Of a stretch of 64,000 nucleotides of DNA, positions 26,212 to 34,934 are shown piece after piece; position 1 is the first letter of the stretch; each line of letters starts with the position of its first letter. The DNA comes from Bradyrhizobium roseum (GTDB lineage: Bacteria; Pseudomonadota; Alphaproteobacteria; Rhizobiales; Xanthobacteraceae): contig NZ_CP129212.1 in NCBI RefSeq assembly GCF_030413175.1, positions 5,246,450 to 5,310,449 of the forward strand. Direction: 5' to 3'. The position numbers and the translations under genes are program-made. The notes beneath the pieces were generated by a model. That model worked only from the letters and a program-made list of their open reading frames with translations. It was not told where the DNA came from and ran no database searches.

Positions 26212-26439
26212 ATGACTGTCCATATGTCGGTACCGCTTACAGAATCTGTGTTGCCGCCACGCTGCGACATTTGCGGCGTCGGCACCGTCAGAATTGGAAA
26301 GCTTCCGCAGGTAGGCCTGCGACCGCTCGTCTACGTCTACAAATGCGACGCTTGCAACCAGATCACGTCGGTCGAGCCGGGGCGGCAGGAAGATATGTCC
26401 CGCCGCCGGGTGATATCGATACGGCGGCCACGGCGCTGA
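26212..26439 (+). CDS. Small zinc-ribbon protein
   Basis: This encodes 75 residues from ATG 26212; ATG 26224 is an alternative. Two Cys pairs, PPRCDICGVGTV and YKCDACNQITS, are 28 residues apart. They form a zinc-ribbon knuckle pair like those of small regulatory or RNA/DNA-binding proteins. The tail is basic (MSRRRVISIRRPRR). The function is unknown, and nucleic-acid binding is only suggested by charge. Confidence 0.6.
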   Translation: MTVHMSVPLTESVLPPRCDICGVGTVRIGKLPQVGLRPLVYVYKCDACNQITSVEPGRQEDMSRRRVISIRRPRR

Positions 26440-26551
26440 TCGGGACCGATTGAATCCGAAAGCCTGTCTCCGCACGGCGCCCCCGGGTTTCCTCCGGGCC
26501 GCGCCGCGTGTAAAGCTTCCGCCGAGCTTCCAACCAAGAAGAGGCAGGGGC

Positions 26552-27946
26552 ATGTCCGGGGACTTGATTGACGAATTGCGTCGCAGGCTCGACAAGGGCG
26601 GGGTGCTGACGGGCGGCGACATCGAAGCGCGCTATCATCACGACAACGCCGGCAATCCGGCGCCGAAGCCGCGCGCGGTCGTCCGCCCGCGAACGACGGA
26701 AGATGTCTCCCTGTTGCTGCGGCTCTGTCACAGCGAAAGCGTTCCCGTCACGACGCAAGGCGGCATGACCGGGCTGGTGCGCGCCACGCTACCGAACGCG
26801 GATGAAATCGTGCTCTCGATGGAGCGCATGAACGCGATCGAGGAAGTCGACATCTCGGGCGGCGTGGCCATCGTGCAGGCCGGCACGCCGCTGCAGAAAC
26901 TCCAGGAGCGGGTCGAGCAGGACGGCATGATGTTTCCGCTCGATCTCGGCGCGCGCGGCAGTTGTACCATCGGCGGCAATATCTCGACCAATGCCGGCGG
27001 CAATCGCGTCATCCGCTACGGCATGACGCGCGAGCTGATCCTCGGCCTCGAAGTCGTCACCCCCGACGGCACGGTGCTCAGGGGCCTGCGAAAATACATC
27101 AAGAACAACACAGGCATCGATCTCAAGCATCTGTATATCGGCACCGAAGGCATTCTTGGCGTGGTGACGCGCGCGGCAGTCCGGATCTTTCCGGCGCCGG
27201 CCGAACGCCAGGTGGCGCTGTGCGCGCTGCCCTCCTTCGGCAAGGTCATGAGCTTTCTCAAGCTGGCGCGACGATCGCTCGGCGGCGAACTGACCGCGTT
27301 CGAGGTCATGTGGAACGCCTACTACCGCCAGACCGTCGAACGCGTGAAGGGCGTGGTCGGCCCGCTGCCGACCCATCATCCATTCTATGTGCTGCTGGAG
27401 GCCTCGGGAAGCGACGCCGAACGCATGCGGACCAGCCTCGAGCAAATGCTGGAAACGGCGATGAACGATGAGTTGATTCTCGACGCCACGCTTTCGACCT
27501 CGAATGCGTCTGCGGCCGCGATCTGGCGCATCCGGGATTCCAGCGTCGAACTGGGCCGTAGTTTTCCTTTCGCGGCCAGGATGGGCTTCGACGTCAGTAT
27601 CGCGATCGACCGGATGGAGGCTTACGCCGATGCGCTCGATGCCCGCGTCAAGGCGATCGATCCGCAAGCCTTCACCATCGTGATGGGGCATGTCGGCGAC
27701 GGCAATCTGCATCCGAGCGTCTATCACGAGCATACGCCGGACAAGCACGGCGAGTTCGAAAAGCTGGTCTACGACCTCACCGGCGAATTCGGCGGCTCGA
27801 TCTCGGCCGAACACGGCATCGGAATCCTCAAGCGGCCCTATCTGAAAATGAGCCGCACCGCGGAGGAAATCGAAACCATGCGCTCGCTCAAGCGCGCGCT
27901 TGACCCGAGGAACATTCTGAACCCAGGGCGGATTTTTACCGTATGA
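26552..27946 (+). CDS. FAD-linked oxidase (GlcD / D-2-hydroxyacid dehydrogenase family)
   Basis: This encodes 464 residues from ATG 26552 (MSGDLIDELRRRLDKGG). The upstream in-frame extension has no ribosome binding site. The PCMH-type FAD domain shows VVRPRTTEDVSLLLRLC, VPVTTQGGMTGLVRA and SCTIGGNISTNAGGNRVIRY, followed by GLEVVTPDG. The C-terminal FAD-oxidase domain has VMGHVGDGNLHPS and GGSISAEHGIGILKRPYL. This is the GlcD/DLD/D2HGDH group, which oxidises D-2-hydroxyacids and passes electrons to quinone or ETF. The substrate is not resolved. The gene stands alone. Confidence 0.92.
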   Translation: MSGDLIDELRRRLDKGGVLTGGDIEARYHHDNAGNPAPKPRAVVRPRTTEDVSLLLRLCHSESVPVTTQGGMTGLVRATLPNADEIVLSMERMNAIEEVDISGGVAIVQAGTPLQKLQERVEQDGMMFPLDLGARGSCTIGGNISTNAGGNRVIRYGMTRELILGLEVVTPDGTVLRGLRKYIKNNTGIDLKHLYIGTEGILGVVTRAAVRIFPAPAERQVALCALPSFGKVMSFLKLARRSLGGELTAFEVMWNAYYRQTVERVKGVVGPLPTHHPFYVLLEASGSDAERMRTSLEQMLETAMNDELILDATLSTSNASAAAIWRIRDSSVELGRSFPFAARMGFDVSIAIDRMEAYADALDARVKAIDPQAFTIVMGHVGDGNLHPSVYHEHTPDKHGEFEKLVYDLTGEFGGSISAEHGIGILKRPYLKMSRTAEEIETMRSLKRALDPRNILNPGRIFTV

Positions 27947-27970
27947 ACGGTCGGGGTTGCGCCGGCACCC

Positions 27971-28210
27971 TCACGCCTTGAAGTCATACTGCTTGCAGAG
28001 ATGGTCGCCGACCTGCACCAGCATGGCGACGCATTCGGGATAGCCCGGCTTGGCGATCGTGGCATCGTCGGCCTGGGCGCGGAATTCCCAGCTATCGCCG
28101 TCGCGGAGCACCGAGATCGCGATGCCATCGGGACAATCGGCGTGGACCTTCAACTCGGCACGCGCCATGGCAATGAGTTCGGCTTCGGTTTTGGCGGGCT
28201 TGCTCATCAT
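27971..28210 (-). CDS. Small conserved-looking protein, unknown function
   Basis: This encodes 79 residues from ATG 28210, with GGAGG 8 bases upstream. It reads SKPAKTEAELIAMARAELKV, then CPDGIAISVLRDGDSWEFRA, and ends GDHLCKQYDFKA. It is a soluble protein with two Cys. It resembles the small orphan proteins often found beside DUF1488 genes in Rhizobiales. No function can be given. Confidence 0.6.
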   Translation of the reverse strand: MMSKPAKTEAELIAMARAELKVHADCPDGIAISVLRDGDSWEFRAQADDATIAKPGYPECVAMLVQVGDHLCKQYDFKA

Positions 28211-28331
28211 GGCAGCGTCCTCCGGCAGGTTGTTTGCCCGGCAAGTTGCCGCTTCGACAGCCATCTGTCGAGGGTGACGAAGCGACGTGCCAGCGGCCCG
28301 CGCTGAATGGCCGACGTCGTAGCCCAACGCA

Positions 28332-28715
28332 TTATCGCGTCGCGTTGGCCGGCCTCGTTTCGACGATAAGCCGCAGCGACGCGGCGTTTTCCGCATCAGG
28401 CTCCGTTCCGGCCCCGATCCGTTCGGCCGGCGATGGCGGCGACTTCTGGACGTGCTTGGTGAATATCCTGATGACGCGGCCCTTGACCACAGGCACCCTG
28501 TCGAACATCTCGGATGCAACGCCCTCGACGGTATCGCGCAACGCCAGGAATTGCGCCTGCCGGGCCCTGCTTTCAGTACCCCTTGTGCCGCCCAGTTCGT
28601 CCATCGCGGCATCGCTGATCTGGCACTCGACCGTGTCGCCGCCGTTCAGCATCGTGAACCTGAACGCGAGGCGTTCGGTATCGTGTCCAATAATTCGGTC
28701 GCGGGTCAGCGGCAT
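28332..28715 (-). CDS. DUF1488-family protein
   Basis: This encodes 127 residues starting MPLTRDRIIGHDTERLAFRF. The core (RLAFRFTMLNGGDTVECQIS then DAAMDEL and QFLALRDTVEGVASEMFDR) matches the DUF1488 pattern. The last 35 residues are a variable disordered tail. DUF1488 proteins are small and uncharacterised. Confidence 0.65.
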   Translation of the reverse strand: MPLTRDRIIGHDTERLAFRFTMLNGGDTVECQISDAAMDELGGTRGTESRARQAQFLALRDTVEGVASEMFDRVPVVKGRVIRIFTKHVQKSPPSPAERIGAGTEPDAENAASLRLIVETRPANATR

Positions 28716-28834
28716 CAGAGGGGCAGTTTTTGACGGTTAGCGAACGACAATGAGAGGCCGTGCCAGAGTGGCGCCGACATTTCTCCCTAGTGCGTCAACT
28801 GGTCAAAAATTGGTCGAACCTGCGGCGGAATCCG

Positions 28835-31800
28835 CTACTTCGCCGGCTTCTTCAAATCGATATGCCGGATGGCTGATATCGTGGGCAAGGCGCCGGTATG
28901 CACCGGTTCGGCGCGGGACATTTCCGGCGACAGCGGCGCGCGGGCGGTGGTCGCATCCGGGAAGCGGAGCTTCATTTCGCGAATGAAGCCGTCGAGCGTA
29001 TCGACGCTGGCAGCCAACTTGGCGATCAGGGAGAATTCGGCGCTGTTGGAGGCGGCCGGCTTGCTCGCGATCTCGAATGCGGACCGGTCGGCCTCGCCGG
29101 TCATCAGCGGCGCGTATTTGTCGCGGAAACGGCCCAGGCCGATGGCGTCGCCGGCCAGCGCATAGCCGACCACGGCGCGGATCACGTCGCTCTTCTCATT
29201 GGCATTCAAGGGTTTGAAATCCCGCCAGCGCTCGCCGTAGTACAGTTCGATCTGCTCGGAAGCCTCCCGCCACTGCCGCGAGGCCCAATAGATGTCGGAG
29301 CGCAGCCGGATTGCCTCGCGGCCGGTCAGGTTGGAGATGATGTCGAGCGCGAGATCGTGGCGACCGACATCGCTCTGGGCCCGCGCCTCGAGCAGCAGGC
29401 GCTGCTGCCGCAGTTCGCCGGACAGATCGGAAATCCGGGTCAGGCGCAGCGCCGCGATCGCCCGGTCCGGCTTGCGGTTGCTCAGGTAGACCATGGCGAG
29501 GCGCGCCGCCACCTGTGCGCGGGCGGCGCCCTCCAGCCGCTTGTCCACCTGGTATTGCAGCAGTTCGGCGGCCTGGTCGAGCAGATCGATGGCGGCCAGC
29601 CGGTCCGCGAGGCGGCGGATCATCTCGTCGCCACGGCGGCCGATCGGGGTCAATTCGCGAAACTCATAGAACATCGCGAGCGCATCGACAGGCTTCATGT
29701 CGTCGGCCCTGGAGCCGAGATAGAGCTCGGCGAACAGCGCGGATGCCGTGTCCTGGCTCTGTCGCGCCAGTTCGGCATTGGGGTGCATCCGCGTCGCGGT
29801 CTTGGCCGCCGCCAACGAGTCGGCAAAGCGGCCGGTTTCGGCGTAGATCTGGGTCAGCCTGTTCAGGGTCTTCAACTCGATCGCATCGCCGCGCCAGGTG
29901 ACCGCCAGTATTTCCAGCTCGCGCGTGAGGTCGGCCGGATTGAGTTCGCCGCGCTTGCTGCGCAAGAGGGCCTCCAGCAGCTTTGCCTCGGACGACGCCT
30001 GCCGGTCGGAGGATTGCGCGGCGAACCCGTAGGCATCGAGCGCGTCCTTGTCGTGCCCCAGCGCCTCGGCGAGGCGCCCGCGCAGCACCGCGATCTCGGG
30101 CTTCATCTCGTCGGGGACGCCGATCACCTCGAGCTCGCTGCGCCGCCGTGACGCCCCGCCATAATCCTTCACCTCGAGCGAGGCCCGCATTGCGTCTGCG
30201 GTAACGATGCGCTGGAGCTCCAGCGGCAGCGCCGCAATCGAGAATTCGGCATTCTTGAATTTCTCGCGCGCATCGACCCATTTTTCCTGGCGGGCGAATG
30301 CAAAACCTTTCCACAACTGGGAATCGTGGCCGTTACCGATCGCGGGGCTTGCGAGGTCCTTGATGGCGCGTTCGGGATGGCCGATCAGGATGCTCGCGAC
30401 AGCATGCACCATCAGCACGGCAGCGTCCTCATTGCCCTGATTGGTTTCGGAAATGATCAGGTTGGTCATCCCCCTCGCCTCGTGATACATGCCGCGCGAC
30501 ATGTAAAAATTGGCAAGGTCAATCCGGGCCTGTGCCTTTTGTTGGGGTCCCGCGAAAGCCGCCGCCTTGATCAGCGCATCCAGCCTGGGGAAAAACTTCT
30601 CTTCCCGGTTCTTGCGCCATTCCGTGACGTCGAACAGCGGCCGCACCGCCGCGGTGGCGCGTTCGGCCGCAACGTCGGCGGACGACAGCGTCAATCCGCC
30701 GGGCCTTCCCAGCATCACCTTGTCGGAACCTACTTCGGCTTTGATGTCGTCGGCGTTCGGATGCACCACCACGCCGTGCATGGATTCCAGCAGCGATAGT
30801 TCGACGAAATCCTGACGCTTGATGAGGCCGCGGGTCGGTGGCGGCGCGGTGACGACCAGCAGCGTGTCGCCGGCATCGGGGTCGACCAGCCGGTGCATCG
30901 CGCCCGGGTTCGCCAGCGGCACGGTGACGTTGGCGAGCGCCGGCTCCGTAATGTTGCGCAGCACCGTCAGCGGCAGCGGCGTGGCCTGGCCGCGGTCGGC
31001 GAAGGTCAGCGTCCACTCGGCGCCGTTGGCGCGGCCTTCGCTTTCGAGCGAAGGAATCTGCGGCCGGTTGAGGCGGATGCGAATGGCTTGGCCCTTTTCC
31101 AGCGGCATCGCGCTGACATCGCCGATGATGGCCCCCCCTTTGAGGCGGATCGATTCGACATCGATCGGCCCGGCATGATCGAACACCAGCCAGACCGTAT
31201 CGGCGCGGCGGAACAGCGCGGCCGGGGTCGGCCCGGGAAATGAGAACTTGACGCGCAGGCCGTCGCTGTCGCGCCTCGCATCGACGGTCGCGGCCTTGTC
31301 AGCGGCCTTGTCCTTGGCGGAGCTTTCCGGCGGCGGAGCAGATAATGCCGGTGCGGGCTGCTTTGCCGGCTCGACCGGGGATGGAGCCGGCTTGGGCGGC
31401 GCGGTCTTCGGCGCTTCCCCGGCCGCGGCCTGAACCTGGTCGGCAGGCTTGGCCGCTTTCGCGGGCTCCGCCGACGCCAGTGCTTTTTCAGGCGCTGCGA
31501 CGACCTTCTCGGCCGCGGGCGGCGCGCTGTCATTGGCCGGCGTCACTTTGTCGACGGCAGGCTTCTTTTCAGGGGAAGCCTCGGCCACGACCGGCGCTTC
31601 GGCTGGTTGGGCGGGCTTGATTTCGACCTTGGCCTGTTCGGCGAACGTCTCGGAGGTGACAGGCCGAATTTCTGCCTGCGGCGGTGGCTGCGGTACTTCC
31701 TTTGCCTTGTCGCGCGACGTCCGCGGGGCCGGCCCGGGCTTGGCGGGGATCGGGGCTGGCTTGGCCGCGGCCTGCGGCTCGGGCGCGGCCGGCTTTTCCG

Positions 31801-32650
31801 CCTGCTGGAAGGCGACGTCGATCACGTAGTTCTTTTCCTCGCGGAACGAATGCACGTCAACCTCGCCGATCAGCACGATGTCGACGGCGGAGGAATCAAC
31901 GTCGGCGCGCTGGCTGATCGAGGCGACGTTCGGCGGCGCCGCGACCTTGGCATCCGCAAGGTCGAAATTGAGCACGCTGGTGAATTGCAGCGTCAGCTTC
32001 TGTTCGTTCAGCACCGAAGATACGCTGACGCCTTCAGGCATCTCGAACACGAAGCGGACGAAAGTCGGCTGCACGGAAGCGCGGACCCGTACCGGCGGGC
32101 GCTTCTTGGCGGCATTGGCCGCAAGCTGCGCGCGAAGCGCGCGTTCGGCAGCCCGCGCCCGCTCCGCGAGCTCGCGCACGACAGCCGCGGGCAGCGCGGG
32201 CGGCGGGCCGGTCCAGCTATCGGGCAGGAAATCGACGAAGATGCGCTCCCCCGCCGTCATGGTGTTGACGGTCGCCCGCCGCGCCAGCGACAGCCGGATC
32301 GCCGTGCCGTCGGGGTCGCGCCGCGCCGAGCCGACATAATCGGGAACGGCGTCCGACAGTTTTTCGACGGGAATGTCGACCGGACGTTTGAACTGGATGA
32401 TGATGATCGAGCCGGCCGTCGACACCTCGGATTCGACGTCCTCGGCCAGTTTCAGCACCAGCCGGGCAAAGCCGCCGCCGGAGGTGAACGTCGCTTCCCC
32501 CCGGACCGGATCCTCGGCCCGGCAGGGCTGGGAAGCGGCCAGGGAGGCGAGCATCAGAATGGCGGCCACCGGCCGGACAAGCCACAGCCGGGCCGCCCGC
32601 GCCAAAGCGCGGCCCTGCGACCCAGTTCCAGCGGCAGCCCTTTGCCCCAT
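28835..32650 (-). CDS. Large exported AMIN/TPR-type protein of the flagellar region
   Basis: This encodes 1271 residues. A long signal peptide (ARLWLVRPVAAILMLASLAA to PCRA) is followed by two beta-rich AMIN-like segments (ARLVLKLAEDVESEVS and VRFVFEMPEGVSVSSV). A roughly 160-residue Pro/Ala/Lys linker comes next (about 290-450), then a third AMIN-like segment (LRVKFSFPGPTPAALFRRAD). The C-terminal 550 residues are helical TPR-like repeats (ARIDLANFYMSRGMYHEARG, AARLAMVYLSNRKPDRAIAA). It is therefore likely periplasmic and scaffold-like, with peptidoglycan contact possible through the AMIN parts. It lies beside motE-fliM-fliL and has a CtrA box 78 bases upstream. No established name is recognised. 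Confidence 0.75.
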   Translation of the reverse strand: MGQRAAAGTGSQGRALARAARLWLVRPVAAILMLASLAASQPCRAEDPVRGEATFTSGGGFARLVLKLAEDVESEVSTAGSIIIIQFKRPVDIPVEKLSDAVPDYVGSARRDPDGTAIRLSLARRATVNTMTAGERIFVDFLPDSWTGPPPALPAAVVRELAERARAAERALRAQLAANAAKKRPPVRVRASVQPTFVRFVFEMPEGVSVSSVLNEQKLTLQFTSVLNFDLADAKVAAPPNVASISQRADVDSSAVDIVLIGEVDVHSFREEKNYVIDVAFQQAEKPAAPEPQAAAKPAPIPAKPGPAPRTSRDKAKEVPQPPPQAEIRPVTSETFAEQAKVEIKPAQPAEAPVVAEASPEKKPAVDKVTPANDSAPPAAEKVVAAPEKALASAEPAKAAKPADQVQAAAGEAPKTAPPKPAPSPVEPAKQPAPALSAPPPESSAKDKAADKAATVDARRDSDGLRVKFSFPGPTPAALFRRADTVWLVFDHAGPIDVESIRLKGGAIIGDVSAMPLEKGQAIRIRLNRPQIPSLESEGRANGAEWTLTFADRGQATPLPLTVLRNITEPALANVTVPLANPGAMHRLVDPDAGDTLLVVTAPPPTRGLIKRQDFVELSLLESMHGVVVHPNADDIKAEVGSDKVMLGRPGGLTLSSADVAAERATAAVRPLFDVTEWRKNREEKFFPRLDALIKAAAFAGPQQKAQARIDLANFYMSRGMYHEARGMTNLIISETNQGNEDAAVLMVHAVASILIGHPERAIKDLASPAIGNGHDSQLWKGFAFARQEKWVDAREKFKNAEFSIAALPLELQRIVTADAMRASLEVKDYGGASRRRSELEVIGVPDEMKPEIAVLRGRLAEALGHDKDALDAYGFAAQSSDRQASSEAKLLEALLRSKRGELNPADLTRELEILAVTWRGDAIELKTLNRLTQIYAETGRFADSLAAAKTATRMHPNAELARQSQDTASALFAELYLGSRADDMKPVDALAMFYEFRELTPIGRRGDEMIRRLADRLAAIDLLDQAAELLQYQVDKRLEGAARAQVAARLAMVYLSNRKPDRAIAALRLTRISDLSGELRQQRLLLEARAQSDVGRHDLALDIISNLTGREAIRLRSDIYWASRQWREASEQIELYYGERWRDFKPLNANEKSDVIRAVVGYALAGDAIGLGRFRDKYAPLMTGEADRSAFEIASKPAASNSAEFSLIAKLAASVDTLDGFIREMKLRFPDATTARAPLSPEMSRAEPVHTGALPTISAIRHIDLKKPAK

Positions 32651-33013
32651 CCAGGTTATCTCGCGGCCTCAATGAATTCTGCGGCGAAGCGCGTTCGCCC
32701 GCGGATCTGAATCTTGGAGTGCCCGACTTAAGGCTTTGTTAACGCCAACTCATTGATTTCAATGACGCGCCCGGCTTGCACGCGGGCGCGGTCGCCGGGG
32801 TAGCCGAAATGCGCCCTCTCATCCCGGAAACACGCGGGCCAGCGGCGGCAACGATCACGCGATGTCGCCGCGCATCATTATCGCAAATCGGCGGAACCAA
32901 TTGCGGCCTTCCGGTTTTAGCAGAAGCTAGACCCGGGATGCGGGCCGGCACTCGATCAACCAGCCCCCGGGCCTGCCCAAGCTTTCCACAGGCAGCAATT
33001 CGGAGTGGACGCA
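32651..33013. other. Divergent control region with a CtrA box
   Basis: The 363 bases between the AMIN/TPR gene (minus) and a small plus-strand gene hold the CtrA box at 32728-32742. No gene or terminator is visible in the rest. Confidence 0.5.
32728..32742. promoter_or_regulatory. CtrA binding box upstream of the AMIN/TPR gene
   Basis: TTAA-GGCTTTG-TTAA is a perfect TTAA-N7-TTAA CtrA box. It lies 78-92 bases before the start of the minus-strand 1271-aa protein and 271 bases before the plus-strand small gene, so the former is the likely target. Confidence 0.75.
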
Positions 33014-33235
33014 ATGGCAACCCAGATCGTGATGGATCGTACCGGCGACACCCGCCATACATTCGACATTCAGGATCGCGCGGAGGTCGAAAAGGCCGAG
33101 CGGAGGTTCAGGGAATTGACCGGCGCAGGTTTCACGGCCGCGGTCCGATCCGGCCCCGGTGAGCCGCGGCTGATCCGCGCCTTCGATCCCACGGCGGAGG
33201 AAACGCTGTTTTATCCGCGGCTCGTGGGCGGCTGA
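33014..33235 (+). CDS. Small protein, unknown function
   Basis: This encodes 73 residues from ATG 33014 (GGAG upstream at 33002-33005). It reads MATQIVMDRTGDTRHTFDIQ, then ERRFRELTGAGFTAAV and EPRLIRAFDPTAEETLFYPR. It looks like a small soluble alpha/beta protein. The stop is 5 bases before the next gene, suggesting an operon of two. No function is known to me. Confidence 0.55.
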   Translation: MATQIVMDRTGDTRHTFDIQDRAEVEKAERRFRELTGAGFTAAVRSGPGEPRLIRAFDPTAEETLFYPRLVGG

Positions 33236-33240
33236 CGGCG

Positions 33241-33687
33241 GTGTCGCAGCAGATCGGGCTCGCGATAGGCTCGTTCGTCATGGCCTTGTTGGGAACGCTG
33301 CTGCTTTCGGCGCTCTCCTTGGTCGTGGCGCGGTCCGGCTCCGGCGCCAGGACGTTTCGCTACCAGACCGAGGCAAGAGCGCTGACCTTGTTGAACGAAT
33401 GGCTCTCGCCGAAGCAGCGGGCCTGCTATGAGCGCTTTCGATATTTCGACGTCGTGGGCAGCGATACCGGGACACGCTATCGGATTCACCATGGCACCCA
33501 GACGAACATCGAGGAACTAAGCAGCACGGGCCAGCATGTCTGCAAATGGTGCTTCGTTCCGGACGGCGACCTCGTCGCGGGCGATGTCATGCTGGCGCAG
33601 AAGGTTGCCCTCGAGACCAACGAACGCGGCGCGCTCTCGGTCGCTCATCGCTCGTTCGTTGCGAACGGGCCGCGCCGCGGGTTCTGA
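33241..33687 (+). CDS. Membrane-anchored protein with a conserved Rhizobiales domain, unknown function
   Basis: This encodes 148 residues from GTG 33241. One N-terminal helix (LAIGSFVMALLGTLLLSALS) anchors a soluble domain: ALTLLNEWLSPKQRACYERF, VVGSDTGTRYRIHHG and CKWCFVPDGDLVAGDVMLAQ. The LLxEWLSPxQ...GTRYRIxxG...WCFVPxGxLxxGDVMLAQK pattern recurs in short uncharacterised Rhizobiales proteins. It is convergent with motE, with 39 bases between the stops. Confidence 0.6.
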   Translation: MSQQIGLAIGSFVMALLGTLLLSALSLVVARSGSGARTFRYQTEARALTLLNEWLSPKQRACYERFRYFDVVGSDTGTRYRIHHGTQTNIEELSSTGQHVCKWCFVPDGDLVAGDVMLAQKVALETNERGALSVAHRSFVANGPRRGF

Positions 33688-33726
33688 GCGCTTGGCGCGG
33701 TCCCTCCGCAGGCAAGGAGCGCCGCG

Positions 33727-34494
33727 TCAGGGCTTTTGCTGCAGGATCTTGCCTTCGATCTTCGGCAGTTCGGCGGCCGAGGCCGATTTGTCGGCGCCGG
33801 CGCGGCGGGCGAGTTCGACCGTCAGCCGCTCGGCCGCTTCGGGCTGCATCAGGCCCAGAATGTCGGACATCTTGCGCGGCGCGATCTGGGAAGCGATGTC
33901 GTAGAGCACGGACATTTCCAGCCGGTCGAACACCTTGGCGGCGTCCTTCGGTTTCATGCCCTCATACATCGTGATGATGCTCTTGAAGCGGGCGGCGTCC
34001 TGCTCCGCCTTCTGCCCCGTCGCGGTCGATATCTTAGCCTCGGTGGCCTTCGCCTCCTCGACACGGGTCTCGATGCGTTTCTCCGCGGACTTCAACAGAC
34101 TTTCGCGGATTTCGATTTCGCGCGCGCGCTGCTCCAGTTCCTGGCGTCGCGCCTGCAGCCGTTCCAGGATGGCGCGCTCCGACGGCGACACCGTTTGCGG
34201 ATTCTGGTCGGGAAACACCACCACGCCATCCGGCTTCGGTGCGTCGGCAGCCGGCGGCGGCTCTTCCTTCTTTTCTTCCTTCTTGACGGACCCGGTGACG
34301 TCGGCGGATTCGGCCTTGGCGTTGGCTGGATAGCCGAAATTATCCTGCGCCCAGGAGCGCTTGGGCGGCTGGCTGACCTGATGGTCGAACACGTATCCGC
34401 CATCGATCACGAGGCCGACGATCTTCAGCACCGCCAGGCCGAAGATCGCGACCAGCACGACCGGAATGACTCGGATATCGCGAAACGATTTCAT
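33727..34494 (-). CDS. motE: MotE-like flagellar protein (MgtE N-terminal-like domain)
   Basis: This encodes 255 residues. An N-terminal membrane helix (IRVIPVVLVAIFGLAVLKIV) is followed by a charged linker and a long coiled coil (about 105-180, ERLQARRQELEQRAREIEIR). The MgtE-N-like domain reads YEGMKPKDAAKVFDRLEMSV and SQIAPRKMSDILGLM. This matches MotE, the periplasmic chaperone-like motility factor of rhizobia. It overlaps the DUF6468 gene by 4 bases and ends the fliL-fliM-DUF6468-motE operon. Confidence 0.88.
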   Translation of the reverse strand: MKSFRDIRVIPVVLVAIFGLAVLKIVGLVIDGGYVFDHQVSQPPKRSWAQDNFGYPANAKAESADVTGSVKKEEKKEEPPPAADAPKPDGVVVFPDQNPQTVSPSERAILERLQARRQELEQRAREIEIRESLLKSAEKRIETRVEEAKATEAKISTATGQKAEQDAARFKSIITMYEGMKPKDAAKVFDRLEMSVLYDIASQIAPRKMSDILGLMQPEAAERLTVELARRAGADKSASAAELPKIEGKILQQKP

Positions 34495-34934
34495 GCGGCG
34501 AGGCCACTGGCCCTTCTGCGTTCGGAGAATGCTTCAGCCGCCGCGGCCACCGCCTTGGCGGTAGAAACCTGGGGCGCTGCCGGCGCGGGTTCGGACTCCT
34601 GCGAGGGCCGTGCCGCGACCGCGATCCGGCCCAGCCGGCGGATGACGCCGTCGCCCTCTGCGAGCATGCTCTTCAGATGCCCGGCCATCTGGGTCGCCGC
34701 CGTGAGCTGGCTGCCGAGATTCTCGTTGACATCCCGCACGGTGTGCTTGAGGCCGCCGATCGCCCGCTCGGCGATTTCGGTCGCGGTGATCAGTTCGGCG
34801 ATCGTTGCCTTCAGTGAATGCTCGTCGGCTTTCAGCCGCTGCAGCCGCTTGTTGAGCAGCATGCAGTAGCCGATGGTCAGCATCAGCAGCACCGCCACCA
34901 GACTCTCGATTACAACGCCGAGAAAATGACTCAT
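34491..34934 (-). CDS. DUF6468 protein between fliM and motE
   Basis: This encodes 147 residues. An N-terminal membrane helix (VVIESLVAVLLMLTIGYCML) leads into a charged coiled coil (LNKRLQRLKADEHSLKATIA then ELITATEIAERAIGGL) and an Ala/Pro-rich tail. This is the DUF6468-type protein that sits in the fliL-fliM cluster of alphaproteobacteria. Its start overlaps the fliM stop by 4 bases (ATGA) and its stop overlaps motE by 4, so translation is coupled. The role in the motor is undefined. Confidence 0.8.
   Translation of the reverse strand: MSHFLGVVIESLVAVLLMLTIGYCMLLNKRLQRLKADEHSLKATIAELITATEIAERAIGGLKHTVRDVNENLGSQLTAATQMAGHLKSMLAEGDGVIRRLGRIAVAARPSQESEPAPAAPQVSTAKAVAAAAEAFSERRRASGLAA

Noticed and set aside
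28898..30151. Long plus-strand frame (417 codons)
   Set aside because: Antisense to the AMIN/TPR gene; no recognisable sequence.
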